In this document: in pieces, positions 8,457 through 16,951 of the stretch
How positions within the stretch are numbered: position 1 is the stretch's first letter
Layout of the letters: every line of letters begins with the position of its first letter
Origin: Marinospirillum sp.
GTDB taxonomy: Bacteria > Pseudomonadota > Gammaproteobacteria > Pseudomonadales > Halomonadaceae
Reading direction: 5' to 3'
DNA: 20,778 nucleotides
NCBI RefSeq assembly: GCF_014859565.1
Contig: NZ_JACUUA010000051.1
Coordinates: 1 to 20,778, forward strand
Notes under the pieces: generated by a model
Database searches by the model: none
What the model was told of the DNA's origin: nothing
The model's input: the letters and a program-made list of their open reading frames with translations, nothing else
Translations under genes and position numbers: made by a program

Positions 8457-8492
8457 AGCATTAAAGCATCTTAAGCCAATAATAACAGCCTA

Positions 8493-9557
8493 TTACTGCC
8501 AGAGTTGCTCGGCCTCCGGTGACGTCAGGATAGCTTGAACCAGGGCACGGGTGATGGCGCGGAGTCTGCTATCCACCTGAGCATCCACCACATTGTTCTG
8601 TGTGGCTCGGCGTACCAGGATCACCTGATTGTTCTTATGTGCCTCAGCAACAATGCGTAGATTGTAAATTTTGATGCCGGATATTTCGGTGACAAAATCT
8701 TGCTCTACCTCCAGTTTGATGACTTGAGGGGAGGCTGCGGCATATTGAATATTGAAGCTACCAAACACTCTCCGGGCCTCATTGATCAAGTTCTGATCAG
8801 TGGAGTTGATCAGTTGTATTGCCACACTGCCATCCCGTTCCGGCACCAGTGACAGCGGAATACGCCGCCGCTCTCCTGCTGAAAAAAACAGCTGGCCGCG
8901 TTGATTGTGAAAGCCGGAAGCGCTGGCCTGGTAGCTGTAATTGCCGGGTGGTATCAGCTGCATCTCACCAGAGCGCAGATCAAACTCTCCCAGCCGGATT
9001 TTTGTATCACTGGGCTGGGTTTCAAATGTGACCTGCGCAAAATTTAAATAACGGTAAGCCAACTGGCGTATCTGATCCGCTTGCTGGGTGGTGGTGCTGG
9101 CAGTGTTGCTGGGCAGATAAGCAGAAAAAGCCATCAGAAATACAGCCTTGTCCTGTAGTGTCAGAATTTCATTACGGCTCAGAGTTGCCAGATCAACGCG
9201 GATTTCTCGTAATAGCTGCTCAGCTGTGCGTTGAATGGCTGCAGTGTCCAGGCTGGCTCTGACCAGCAGAGAGCCATCCACTGATCGGGGTTCGGAATAC
9301 ACCACACCTTGAAAATAACTGTTGGATTCAATCCTGATACGGTTCTGGATGCTGTCCGTGACCTCGGCACCTTCCAGGCGTGTGATGCTTTCCATATCCG
9401 AGCGGATGCTGGAGAGCACCGTTTGTGAAAGCTCCTGCAGGGCGGCTTCACGGGCGCTGATGACATCCTTGCCATAACCTTCAGCACTCAGGGTCGTTGC
9501 CACAGCGGGAGTGCTCAGCAGTAGAGCCATAAAAAGTATCAGCAACACACGCATCAT
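8493..9557 (-). CDS. Secreted protein with LPP20-like and PEGA-like domains, function unknown
   Basis: A 354-residue protein with a clear signal peptide (hydrophobic 3-16, cleavage probably after PAVA at 20). Residues about 22-108 contain AEGYGKDVISAREAALQEL followed by repeated short strands, a pattern like LPP20/FlgP-type envelope proteins. Residues about 175-237 look like a PEGA domain (VTFETQPSDTKIRLG, then IPPGNYSYQASASGF), a small beta fold found in surface proteins. The C-terminal third (243-354) has no family I recognise. There is no lipobox, so it should be free in the periplasm or peripheral to the outer membrane. ATG 9557 is preceded by AGGGCG at suitable spacing. It is the last gene of the three-gene cluster, 12 bases after the lipoprotein gene. 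The domain assignments are by eye and tentative. Confidence 0.75.
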   Translation of the reverse strand: MMRVLLILFMALLLSTPAVATTLSAEGYGKDVISAREAALQELSQTVLSSIRSDMESITRLEGAEVTDSIQNRIRIESNSYFQGVVYSEPRSVDGSLLVRASLDTAAIQRTAEQLLREIRVDLATLSRNEILTLQDKAVFLMAFSAYLPSNTASTTTQQADQIRQLAYRYLNFAQVTFETQPSDTKIRLGEFDLRSGEMQLIPPGNYSYQASASGFHNQRGQLFFSAGERRRIPLSLVPERDGSVAIQLINSTDQNLINEARRVFGSFNIQYAAASPQVIKLEVEQDFVTEISGIKIYNLRIVAEAHKNNQVILVRRATQNNVVDAQVDSRLRAITRALVQAILTSPEAEQLWQ

Positions 9558-9569
9558 AACGCCCTGTTT

Positions 9570-10784
9570 TTATTGAATGATAATGTCATCAGAATCAGTG
9601 TAACCCACTTTGATAATCAGGAAGGCACCACTATCCATCACACGGAAAATTTTGCCTGGCCCCCGCCAGTTGTCCTCCAGCTCAAACAGTAGATCCATTA
9701 CATCACGGGTTTTACAGGTCAGGATGTAATCAAAACTGCTGCTGCCAGCCGCATTTCGGCGGACTTGATGGCACACCTGGTTAAACAGTTGATGAATGGG
9801 GCGGCTGATATCACCCATCTCCGGTGTGGCACTGGCCACCACCTTGAATGAGCGACCCTGAGTGGCTTCCTGTTGCCAGGAGCGGCTGATCTGACCAAGT
9901 AACTTACTGGCAGCATCATTGGCTGCTTCACCACTGATAGCACCACTGCCAGCTACAGCGCGTTCACTGGAATAACCTGTTGCAGCACCCAGCTGGGCGC
10001 TGGTGGCGGTGTAATAGGCGGTGGCAGTCACCGCAGACTGAGAGATTTCTGTACCTGCCAGATTTCGGGTCGCAATCTGATTATCCAATGCAATATAAAT
10101 ATCACTGCCGGTCTGTAACGCCAGCAGGTAACTGGGATCCAGCGTACCACTCAAGGCCGCTGCCTGCTGTACCTGCTTGTTGATGGCACGACTGGCTTCC
10201 ACTACCACTACCTGAAAACCACGTCGCTGCAGGTATTCTGCAAATACGGTGGCAGCCTGGGTAGATGCTTGGGAAGAATCTGCAGTGATAATGGAAATCT
10301 GTGGATTACTGACCTGACTGGCCAGAGTGGTGATACTACTGATTACACCGCGGCTGATCAGATCCGCTCGTAATTGATCCATATTGATGCGGTAATTGCG
10401 CTCAATCCTGATCTGCTGGTTATCTTCTCTGCGACTGAGCACGTCACTTTCATAGGTGATGTATTGCATCACATTGGTGTACAGGTCTTTTTCGTGGTTG
10501 CGGAATGCCTGTTGACTGGTTTGATCTGCCAGAAGCGGATTATTACTGCCCAACAGCACAAACCAGAGAGCAGCCTTGCGGGCATCATCCCTTGCGGTTG
10601 CCATTGAATGCCCCAGCCCGGTGGTGCGTACCAGCAGTTCAGCAGCAGAGTAGGATTCCACCAGTACAACCTGTCGGGACAAGGGCGGGTCACCCGGTTC
10701 CGGGGTGGGGTGTTTGTTTTTAGAGCTGGCACAACCAGTAAGCAGTAAAAGCGCCAGCAGATAGATCGTAAATCGGAATAACAT
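9570..10784 (-). CDS. Putative outer-membrane lipoprotein, DUF6175/FlgT-like, function unknown
   Basis: A 404-residue lipoprotein: hydrophobic leader, then lipobox LLTGC with Cys18 and Ala at the next position, which favours the outer membrane. Residues about 42-150 include TGLGHSMATARDDARKAAL and a following helical/strand pattern resembling the N-terminal domain of FlgT-like proteins. Residues about 160-300 carry a VSNPQISIITADSS opening and a Ser/Ala/Thr-rich stretch. The C-terminal part (about 315-404) includes a Cys pair (VCHQV and ILTCK) and LLFELEDNWRGPGKIF. The arrangement recalls uncharacterised DUF6175-type proteins, but I cannot confirm this without a profile search. GGAG lies seven bases before ATG 10784. 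It is separated by 14 bases from the outer-membrane protein gene upstream and by 12 from the PEGA-like gene downstream, so the three very likely form one operon. Confidence 0.75.
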   Translation of the reverse strand: MLFRFTIYLLALLLLTGCASSKNKHPTPEPGDPPLSRQVVLVESYSAAELLVRTTGLGHSMATARDDARKAALWFVLLGSNNPLLADQTSQQAFRNHEKDLYTNVMQYITYESDVLSRREDNQQIRIERNYRINMDQLRADLISRGVISSITTLASQVSNPQISIITADSSQASTQAATVFAEYLQRRGFQVVVVEASRAINKQVQQAAALSGTLDPSYLLALQTGSDIYIALDNQIATRNLAGTEISQSAVTATAYYTATSAQLGAATGYSSERAVAGSGAISGEAANDAASKLLGQISRSWQQEATQGRSFKVVASATPEMGDISRPIHQLFNQVCHQVRRNAAGSSSFDYILTCKTRDVMDLLFELEDNWRGPGKIFRVMDSGAFLIIKVGYTDSDDIIIQ

Positions 10785-10798
10785 GATTTTCTCCGGAA

Positions 10799-12685
10799 TT
10801 AAAAAGACTGGTGGCTGATGGTGTCACGTAACTGATTACACTGCTGGCTGGGTTTTTTTATCAGCCAGGCGTAAGGGCCAGCAAAACCCAGATGCATGGC
10901 AAAACCCAGTGTCAAGGCGGCACCACCCAGTAGGTCGCCATCAATTTCCCCCGTATCTTTGTATTCAGCCCGTGTGGTGAGAGGTTGGTTGTAGGCTGCC
11001 TTCAGAAAAATACGGCTGTTGGGAGTGAAGTGGTATCCCAGCTCTGCAGAGGGGATCAGGTTAAAGCTGCTGACAGATAACTGTTCATCCATTGTGCGGT
11101 CTTCAAAAGTGTAACTCTCAACACTGAAACCCCCACCCAGAGCCGAATAAAACCCGTGTGACAAGGCCCAGTGCTTTTCCATGCCAAGATAAAATCTGAC
11201 GGCTCCCTCTGCTTGCAGATGGCTGAAAGTGCTCTCTGTGGGGTCATCTGCAGCACCAAACCCCAGCCCCATGTTTAACCACCAGCCGGATAATGAAGGG
11301 TTGTTGCGCAGGTAGCCCAGATTGCCACTGAACCCTAGTTCCAGAAACTGAGCACCACCGGCACCTGTTTCCTGGCCTTGCAGTTCCAGTCCCAGTTGAC
11401 TGTCAGTTAATCCCAAGGTGGCAAAAACACCTGTCCAGGGGTGCTCAACCGCTAGATCAGCTTCATCAACCCTGCCTTTGATCAGTCGGGCATAACTCAG
11501 GCTGCGCTGTTCAGGCGGTAGAGCAAGACAGCTATTCCCAGTTTGATAAACCTGTCCCCAGCCTACCTGACGTTCACGGCTGTTAATGATCCGGTTAAAA
11601 GTGAAGGGTTGATCCACACGAATATTTTCCTGATTACCCACAGCCAGCTCAATGGCTGAAGCGCGTGATCCAAGAACCGGGGTCACCACAGCAAAAGCAC
11701 GATATTCCTTAAGCTGGGTGCTCAAGGCAATGGCTGAGTCTCTGAAAGAGGTGGCAAAGGCTTGATCAAAAATGTTCTGGGCATTACGGCTGGATGGTAA
11801 AAACAAGGTCTCCACCGAAGCGGAAGATGAAGCACTTTGTGCCAGCGCATCAAGACCAAGTGATGTGTTGGTATTCAGATTCAGCAAGGGTTGAAACTCT
11901 TTGCCGTTATACTGGTAAACCAGCATTCGAGTTCTGGCTGGAGCATTGATGCTGGTGGAGTAAACAATGTATTTACTGCCGTCATAACGGGTTCTTTCAA
12001 CCTGGCGAATGGTGATGCCACCCTGCATCCTTGGCAGATAAAAACCAAACGCATAACTGGAAGAAATTAACCCTTCCAGCACCACCGCAGGCATCCCGGT
12101 GGCTCTGGCTTGTTCACGTAAAAAAGTACCACGTTCCTGGGCGTTCATTTCCAGATAACGGGCTTCTGCTGCAGTTGCCAGAATCTGCTGCATCTGTGGA
12201 GTAATATGAGTGTTCAGGTAAGTCTGCAGGCGTTGTTGATAGTCACTGAAAGATGTTGGGTCAGAGGCTATGGGAGGGATGTTGTTGCTCAGAGGTAAAT
12301 CGGTGAATACCTGCGTTGCTGTAGAGAAGCGTGCCGTCTGGCCTTCAAAAACCATCTGGTCGTAACGTGATGGAATCAAAAATGCCAGATTGTCCGCCAG
12401 CAGGGCATCTGCGGTGGATTGATCCAGGCGAACTGACCAGCTTCCGATAGGTACACACACTTGTTTGAGGCCACAATAAACCACCGGAAAACTCAGGCGG
12501 TGGGTTTCCAGGCCGAGAACTGAAATACCTAAAACGGCTTGGCGCTCACTGGCTGCAACACTGGTATCTGCGGTCACCAGACCTATCCTGTCACTGGTTT
12601 GTGCGATGACAGGCCAGTGAATCAGGCTTAGACACACAAGCAGCAAGCCAAGAATCTGATGTCGTTTTACCGGGTGGCTAACCAT
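10799..12685 (-). CDS. Putative outer-membrane protein with C-terminal beta-barrel, function unknown
   Basis: A 628-residue exported protein. From ATG 12685 there is a good signal peptide (basic HPVKRHQ, hydrophobic core, cleavage after PVIA near residue 29). The first 400 or so residues are a soluble domain with a helical part near 160-215. Within it, a segment ELAVGNQENIRVDQPFTF then RQVGWGQVYQTG recalls the C-terminal small beta domain of FlgT-like proteins. The last 200 residues are amphipathic alternating strands (for example LQLGLELQ-, LGYLRNNPSLSGWWLNMG-like) and the chain ends in Phe (HQSF), the usual outer-membrane barrel signature. A longer frame to 12739 exists, but its ATG lacks a ribosome-binding site and a likely -10 element lies inside it, whereas AGGGA precedes 12685. 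First gene of the three-gene cluster. Confidence 0.78.
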   Translation of the reverse strand: MVSHPVKRHQILGLLLVCLSLIHWPVIAQTSDRIGLVTADTSVAASERQAVLGISVLGLETHRLSFPVVYCGLKQVCVPIGSWSVRLDQSTADALLADNLAFLIPSRYDQMVFEGQTARFSTATQVFTDLPLSNNIPPIASDPTSFSDYQQRLQTYLNTHITPQMQQILATAAEARYLEMNAQERGTFLREQARATGMPAVVLEGLISSSYAFGFYLPRMQGGITIRQVERTRYDGSKYIVYSTSINAPARTRMLVYQYNGKEFQPLLNLNTNTSLGLDALAQSASSSASVETLFLPSSRNAQNIFDQAFATSFRDSAIALSTQLKEYRAFAVVTPVLGSRASAIELAVGNQENIRVDQPFTFNRIINSRERQVGWGQVYQTGNSCLALPPEQRSLSYARLIKGRVDEADLAVEHPWTGVFATLGLTDSQLGLELQGQETGAGGAQFLELGFSGNLGYLRNNPSLSGWWLNMGLGFGAADDPTESTFSHLQAEGAVRFYLGMEKHWALSHGFYSALGGGFSVESYTFEDRTMDEQLSVSSFNLIPSAELGYHFTPNSRIFLKAAYNQPLTTRAEYKDTGEIDGDLLGGAALTLGFAMHLGFAGPYAWLIKKPSQQCNQLRDTISHQSF

Positions 12686-12725
12686 GCTGTGGATTCCCTG
12701 AAAGCCTGAGTCGATCTCGGATGGT

Positions 12726-12755
12726 ATCATAAGAAACAAAGGGCAGAATTGACCA
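12726..12755 (-). promoter_or_regulatory. Possible promoter of the three-gene envelope cluster
   Basis: On the minus strand TGGTCA (12755-12750) and TATGAT (12731-12726) are 18 bases apart. The -10 matches five of six consensus bases and the -35 four of six. Transcription would start about 12719, some 35 bases before ATG 12685, which agrees with that start rather than the longer one. No SOS-type CTGT-N8-ACAG box is visible in this shared region with uvrB. Confidence 0.35.
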
Positions 12756-12782
12756 GCCCCATCTGAACGCTGTGGAGGATTG

Positions 12783-14801
12783 ATGAACTCACCTTTTGTT
12801 GTGCATTCACGTTACCAGCCCGCCGGGGATCAACCCACGGCCATTGCCCAGCTGGCGGATGGTCTGGAGCAGGGGCTGGCACACCAGACTTTGCTGGGTG
12901 TAACCGGCTCCGGTAAAACCTTCACCATGGCCAAGGTGATTGAGGCGGTGCAACGCCCGACGCTGGTGATGGCACACAACAAAACTCTGGCGGCGCAGCT
13001 GTACGGGGAGTTCAAACAGTTTTTCCCTAATAACGCGGTGGAATACTTCGTTTCCTACTACGACTATTACCAGCCGGAAGCCTATGTGCCTTCCAGTGAT
13101 ACCTTCATTGAGAAGGATGCCGCCATCAATGAACACATTGAACAGATGCGTCTGTCGGCCACCAAAGCACTGCTGGAACGGGATGACACCATCATTGTTG
13201 CCACCGTGTCCTCTATTTATGGTCTGGGTGATCCATCTGCTTACCTGAAAATGGTGGTGCATCTGGATCGCGGTGAAAAAATGAACCAGCGCCAGTTATT
13301 ACGGCGTATGGCAGAGCTCCAGTACACCCGTAATGACATCGACCTGCGTCGTGCCACTTTTCGGGTGCGGGGTGATGTGATTGACATCTATCCGGCAGAA
13401 TCCGAGTTTGAAGCAGTGCGGGTCGAGCTGTTTGATGATGAAATTGAACAGATCAGCCTGTTTGATCCACTGACCGGCGAAGTGCTGCGCAAGGTGCCGC
13501 GTTACACCATCTACCCAAAAAGCCATTACGTGACCCCACGTGAGACCATCCTGCAGGCGGTGGATCACATCAAGGATGAACTGCGGCTGCGGCTGGATTA
13601 CCTGCGTAAACACGACCGGCTGGTAGAAGCCCAGCGGCTGGAGCAGCGCTGTCTTTATGATATCGAAATGATGGTGGAGCTGGGTTACTGCAACGGCATC
13701 GAAAACTACTCGCGTTACCTGTCTGGGCGCGATCCGGGGCTGGCTCCGCCGACTTTTTTTGATTACCTGCCGGGTAATGCCATGCTGATGATTGATGAAT
13801 CCCATGTAACGGTGCCGCAGATCGGTGCCATGTACAAGGGTGACCGTTCCCGCAAGGAAACCCTGGTGGAATACGGCTTCCGCCTGCCTTCCGCACTGGA
13901 TAACCGCCCGTTGCGCTTTGAAGAGTGGGAGGCTTTGGCGCCACAGATGATTTTTGTTTCTGCCACACCCTCCACCTATGAAGCGGAACATACCGGACAG
14001 ATCGTGGAGCAGGTGGTGCGTCCCACAGGTCTGCTTGATCCACTGATTGAGCTGCGCCCGGCAAAAAATCAGGTGGATGACCTGCTGGGTGAAATCAACA
14101 AGGTGGTTGCTACAGGTGATCGGGTGCTGGTGACCACTCTGACCAAACGCATGTCCGAAGACTTGACTGAATACCTGGCAGAACATGGTGTGCGGGTGCG
14201 TTACCTGCATTCGGATATAGATACGGTGGAGCGGGTGGAAATCATCCGTGATCTGCGTCTGGGTGAGTTTGATGTGCTGGTGGGTATCAACCTGCTGCGT
14301 GAGGGTCTGGATATGCCGGAAGTGTCACTGGTGGCGATTCTGGATGCGGATAAAGAAGGTTTCTTGCGTTCCGAACGTGCGTTGATCCAGACCCTGGGTC
14401 GTGCCGCACGTAATGTTAAAGGACGCGCTATTTTTTATGCGGATCGTGTGACCGGCTCTATGCAGCGCGCGATGGATGAAACCGAGCGTCGTCGTAACAA
14501 ACAGATTGCTCATAACCTGAGGCTGGGTATCACCCCGGAAACCGTATTTAAATCCGTGCAGGATATTCTGGAAGGAGCTCAGGCACCCGGCAAGCGGGAT
14601 CGTAAACAGGCACAGAAAAAAGTGGCTGAACCGGGTGCAGAATACAACCTCGGTCAGCCAAAAACTGCAGCTGAGTTTGACCGTTTGATGGCCAAACTCG
14701 AAGACGAAATGTTTGCTGCCGCCAAAAACCTGGAGTTTGAAAAAGCAGCCAGTCTCAGAGACCGGCTACAGGAGCTGCAGATCCAGAGGATACAGGTGTA
14801 A
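12783..14801 (+). CDS. uvrB: UvrB, excinuclease ABC subunit B
   Basis: UvrB is the damage-verifying helicase-like subunit of nucleotide excision repair, loaded by UvrA and then recruiting UvrC. The 672-residue product is the usual length (E. coli 673). Motifs: Walker A GVTGSGKT at 39-46, the beta-hairpin region [12 protein letters not shown] at 92-103, the DESH box at 338-341, helicase motifs such as [14 protein letters not shown] and QTLGRAARN in the second half, and the C-terminal UvrC-binding helical hairpin ending [15 protein letters not shown] start at ATG 12783, after GGAGGA (12774-12779); the in-frame TTG at 12780 adds one residue and is less likely. Its last 47 bases overlap the 3' end of mupP on the other strand. 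Confidence 0.98.
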   Translation: MNSPFVVHSRYQPAGDQPTAIAQLADGLEQGLAHQTLLGVTGSGKTFTMAKVIEAVQRPTLVMAHNKTLAAQLYGEFKQFFPNNAVEYFVSYYDYYQPEAYVPSSDTFIEKDAAINEHIEQMRLSATKALLERDDTIIVATVSSIYGLGDPSAYLKMVVHLDRGEKMNQRQLLRRMAELQYTRNDIDLRRATFRVRGDVIDIYPAESEFEAVRVELFDDEIEQISLFDPLTGEVLRKVPRYTIYPKSHYVTPRETILQAVDHIKDELRLRLDYLRKHDRLVEAQRLEQRCLYDIEMMVELGYCNGIENYSRYLSGRDPGLAPPTFFDYLPGNAMLMIDESHVTVPQIGAMYKGDRSRKETLVEYGFRLPSALDNRPLRFEEWEALAPQMIFVSATPSTYEAEHTGQIVEQVVRPTGLLDPLIELRPAKNQVDDLLGEINKVVATGDRVLVTTLTKRMSEDLTEYLAEHGVRVRYLHSDIDTVERVEIIRDLRLGEFDVLVGINLLREGLDMPEVSLVAILDADKEGFLRSERALIQTLGRAARNVKGRAIFYADRVTGSMQRAMDETERRRNKQIAHNLRLGITPETVFKSVQDILEGAQAPGKRDRKQAQKKVAEPGAEYNLGQPKTAAEFDRLMAKLEDEMFAAAKNLEFEKAASLRDRLQELQIQRIQV

Positions 14802-15489
14802 AACGATCATTCAGCCGATGCCTGATCCAGCTGTTTAACTCCATCACACTGCTGGCGATAAAATCGGCTCCCCAGTGTTGTGGCTGATCCTGCAGGCTGA
14901 TGTAACCAAAACCGGCTACCAGTGTTTGCATTCCTGCACGGCGACCGGCTTCGATATCCCGAATATGGTCGCCCACATACAGGCACTGCTCTGGTGGCGT
15001 GGCCAGCTGACGGGCAGCAAACAATAGGGGGGCAGGATCGGGTTTGCTGACACCCAGGTCTTCTGGGCAAACCACTACACTGGGAAAAATTCGCAGCTCA
15101 CGCAGCAGTAGATCAGTGTAAATGCGGGGTTTGTTGGTGACAATGCCCCAGGGAACCGGCTGGCGCTCGAACTCTTCCAACAGACTTTCCAGACCTGTAA
15201 AAAGGCGACTGTGTTCTGCCACTTTTTCCTGATAAAGATCCAGCAGACGTTGGCGCAATTCTGGCTGTTCGGGTTCACCCACCTTAATGCCAAAAGCCAG
15301 CTCGATCAAGGCATTGCCGCCATTGGAAACTTGATCACGAATCACCGGATAGGGGAGCTCGGGTTTGCCTTGTTCCTGCAGCAGGCGATTCAGCGCCAGA
15401 GCCAGATCTGGTGCGGTATCCACCAGGGTTCCATCCAGATCAAAAAGAACCGCCTGCAGCACAGGCGGCTTGGGTATGTCACTGTCCAA
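14755..15489 (-). CDS. mupP: MupP-type HAD phosphatase (N-acetylmuramic acid 6-phosphate phosphatase)
   Basis: A 244-residue HAD-superfamily phosphatase. Motif I DLDGT at 17-21 (nucleophile Asp17), motif II Thr in VTNKP at 116-120, motif III Lys in SKPDP at 147-151 and motif [12 protein letters not shown] at 172-181 are all intact. The later GFGYI and HWGADFIAS segments resemble Pseudomonas MupP, which dephosphorylates MurNAc-6-P in the peptidoglycan recycling route that feeds UDP-MurNAc. Genes of the phosphoglycolate phosphatase (gph) type are the main alternative. The ubiG neighbourhood, as in Pseudomonas, favours MupP. The start is TTG 15489 with AAGAGG eight bases before it; GTG at 15462 is possible but has no ribosome-binding site. 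It overlaps the upstream lipoprotein gene by 11 bases and the uvrB tail by 47. Confidence 0.85.
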   Translation of the reverse strand: MDSDIPKPPVLQAVLFDLDGTLVDTAPDLALALNRLLQEQGKPELPYPVIRDQVSNGGNALIELAFGIKVGEPEQPELRQRLLDLYQEKVAEHSRLFTGLESLLEEFERQPVPWGIVTNKPRIYTDLLLRELRIFPSVVVCPEDLGVSKPDPAPLLFAARQLATPPEQCLYVGDHIRDIEAGRRAGMQTLVAGFGYISLQDQPQHWGADFIASSVMELNSWIRHRLNDRFTPVSSGSAAPVAGL

Positions 15490-16216
15490 GCAAATAACCT
15501 CTTAAAGTTTTGCCATCATGGCTTGATAAAATCAACGCACCGGTTGCATCCCTGTCGAACCGACTAATGTTATTAAGAATACTGAAAAAACGCTGCTCCT
15601 GTTGCATCAGTGCTGGAGCACAAGCCATCTTGGTGGCTAGTGTTTGTCCAAAGTGAATGCCTTCACCACTGAGCTGATAACTGCCAGCATAACGATTGCA
15701 GGATGCCAGACCACTAAAACGGCCTTCTGCATCCATATGGAGACTGATGCGAGAAGAATCAATGATGCCTTTGCCGTTAATATCTTCAATGATCCATTCA
15801 CCCAGCAGTAATTCCCGTGGATCACCCCCGCAACCTTGCAGAGATTCACCGTCAGTAATCACACTCACCTGCCAGGGGTAGGGCATAGCTGTCATTGAAT
15901 CATGGCAAACAGCGGGGTTCAGTAAAGCAGTCACCTTGGATCGTTCACCGGCAGTCATGCGCAGTTGTTCGGAATCCTGCTGCTGGCGGATGGGTGCATA
16001 ACGGATCTCTTGCCGATCATAACCACGGCTTAGTAACAGGCCGGAGTCATCAATGGTCAGCAACCACGGGGGTTCATTACCTCTGGCTTCAAAGGGCAGC
16101 TGCAGCGTGGCTTGCTGCTGAGAAGGGTCAGAGTCAGCAGGCAGGTTACTGCAAGCCGTGATCCAGGGCAGAAGAAAAACCGACAGCAACAGGCTGCCGG
16201 TGAAGGGTCTTAACAC
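15479..16216 (-). CDS. META-domain lipoprotein
   Basis: A 245-residue predicted lipoprotein: hydrophobic leader and lipobox WITAC with Cys22, followed by Ser-Asn, so outer-membrane retention is likely. Residues about 40-125 form a domain with FEARGNEPPWLLTID that resembles the small COG3650-type domain often fused to META domains. The C-terminal part from about 133 is a META/HslJ-type domain (LLGEWIIEDINGKG, then FSGLASCNRYAGSYQL and KMACAPALMQQEQRFFSIL). Such proteins are linked to heat or antibiotic tolerance in E. coli (HslJ), but the molecular role is unknown. The GTG start at 16216 follows GGGGA at about seven bases. It sits 15 bases after ubiG and overlaps mupP, so it is within one operon. 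Confidence 0.85.
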   Translation of the reverse strand: MLRPFTGSLLLSVFLLPWITACSNLPADSDPSQQQATLQLPFEARGNEPPWLLTIDDSGLLLSRGYDRQEIRYAPIRQQQDSEQLRMTAGERSKVTALLNPAVCHDSMTAMPYPWQVSVITDGESLQGCGGDPRELLLGEWIIEDINGKGIIDSSRISLHMDAEGRFSGLASCNRYAGSYQLSGEGIHFGQTLATKMACAPALMQQEQRFFSILNNISRFDRDATGALILSSHDGKTLRGYLLGQ

Positions 16217-16231
16217 AACAGATTCCCCGAA

Positions 16232-16951
16232 TTATTCAGGTTTGGTGCAACGCATCAGGTAATTCACCTGAACGTCGTGAGGGGTAAGTTTATAACGTTT
16301 GCTCAAAGGGTTGTAGGTCATACCCATAAGTTCAGTCATTTCCAGATCGGCTTCACGTACCCAATGACCCATTTCTGAAGGTTTGATGAATTTGCTGTAT
16401 TCATGAGTGCCACGGGGCAACAGACGCATCAGGTATTCTGCACCCACTATGGCAAACAGGTAGGATTTTGGATTGCGGTTAAGGGTGGAAAAAAACACCT
16501 GGCCGCCGGGTTTAACCATGCGGGCACAAGCCTGAATCACCGCTGCCGGATCAGGCACATGCTCCAGCATTTCCATACAGGTCACCACATCAAACTGCTC
16601 TGGTGCCTCTTCTGCCAACTGCTCTGCTGTCATCTGCCGATAATCAATCTGCAGGCCGGACTCCAGCTGATGCAGGCGTGCAACCGACAAAGGTGCTTCA
16701 CCCATATCAATGCCGGTCACCTGAGCACCACGCTGAGCCAGAGCTTCAGACAACAACCCACCACCACAACCGACATCGGCTACACGCTTGCCTGCCACAG
16801 CGGCTTGTTTGTCGATCCAGTTGGCACGCAGGGGGTTGATGTCGTGCAGGGGTTTAAATTCACTTTCTGGATCCCACCAGCGTGAAGCCAGGGCTTCAAA
16901 CTTGGCAATTTCACCCGCATCCACGTTTTTGGGGCTTTCAGTTGTGCTCAT
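16232..16951 (-). CDS. ubiG: UbiG, ubiquinone biosynthesis O-methyltransferase
   Basis: UbiG carries out the two O-methylation steps of ubiquinone biosynthesis using S-adenosylmethionine. The 239-residue product is standard length. It begins with the family segment [20 protein letters not shown], then the SAM-binding motif VADVGCGGG at 57-65, and later [15 protein letters not shown], the conserved post-motif region, and [19 protein letters not shown] 16951 overlaps the mtaD stop by four bases (ATGA), which indicates translational coupling. The by-product of SAM use in polyamine synthesis is handled by the neighbouring mtaD, so SAM chemistry is a loose common theme. Confidence 0.97.
   Translation of the reverse strand: MSTTESPKNVDAGEIAKFEALASRWWDPESEFKPLHDINPLRANWIDKQAAVAGKRVADVGCGGGLLSEALAQRGAQVTGIDMGEAPLSVARLHQLESGLQIDYRQMTAEQLAEEAPEQFDVVTCMEMLEHVPDPAAVIQACARMVKPGGQVFFSTLNRNPKSYLFAIVGAEYLMRLLPRGTHEYSKFIKPSEMGHWVREADLEMTELMGMTYNPLSKRYKLTPHDVQVNYLMRCTKPE

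Noticed and set aside
12686..12739. 18-residue N-terminal extension of the outer-membrane protein
   Set aside because: No ribosome-binding site precedes it, a signal peptide begins only at 12685, and a likely -10 element lies within it.
13299..14210. 303-residue open frame on the minus strand inside uvrB
   Set aside because: It is rich in His and Gln in the way antisense shadows are, has no family resemblance, and uvrB is certain.
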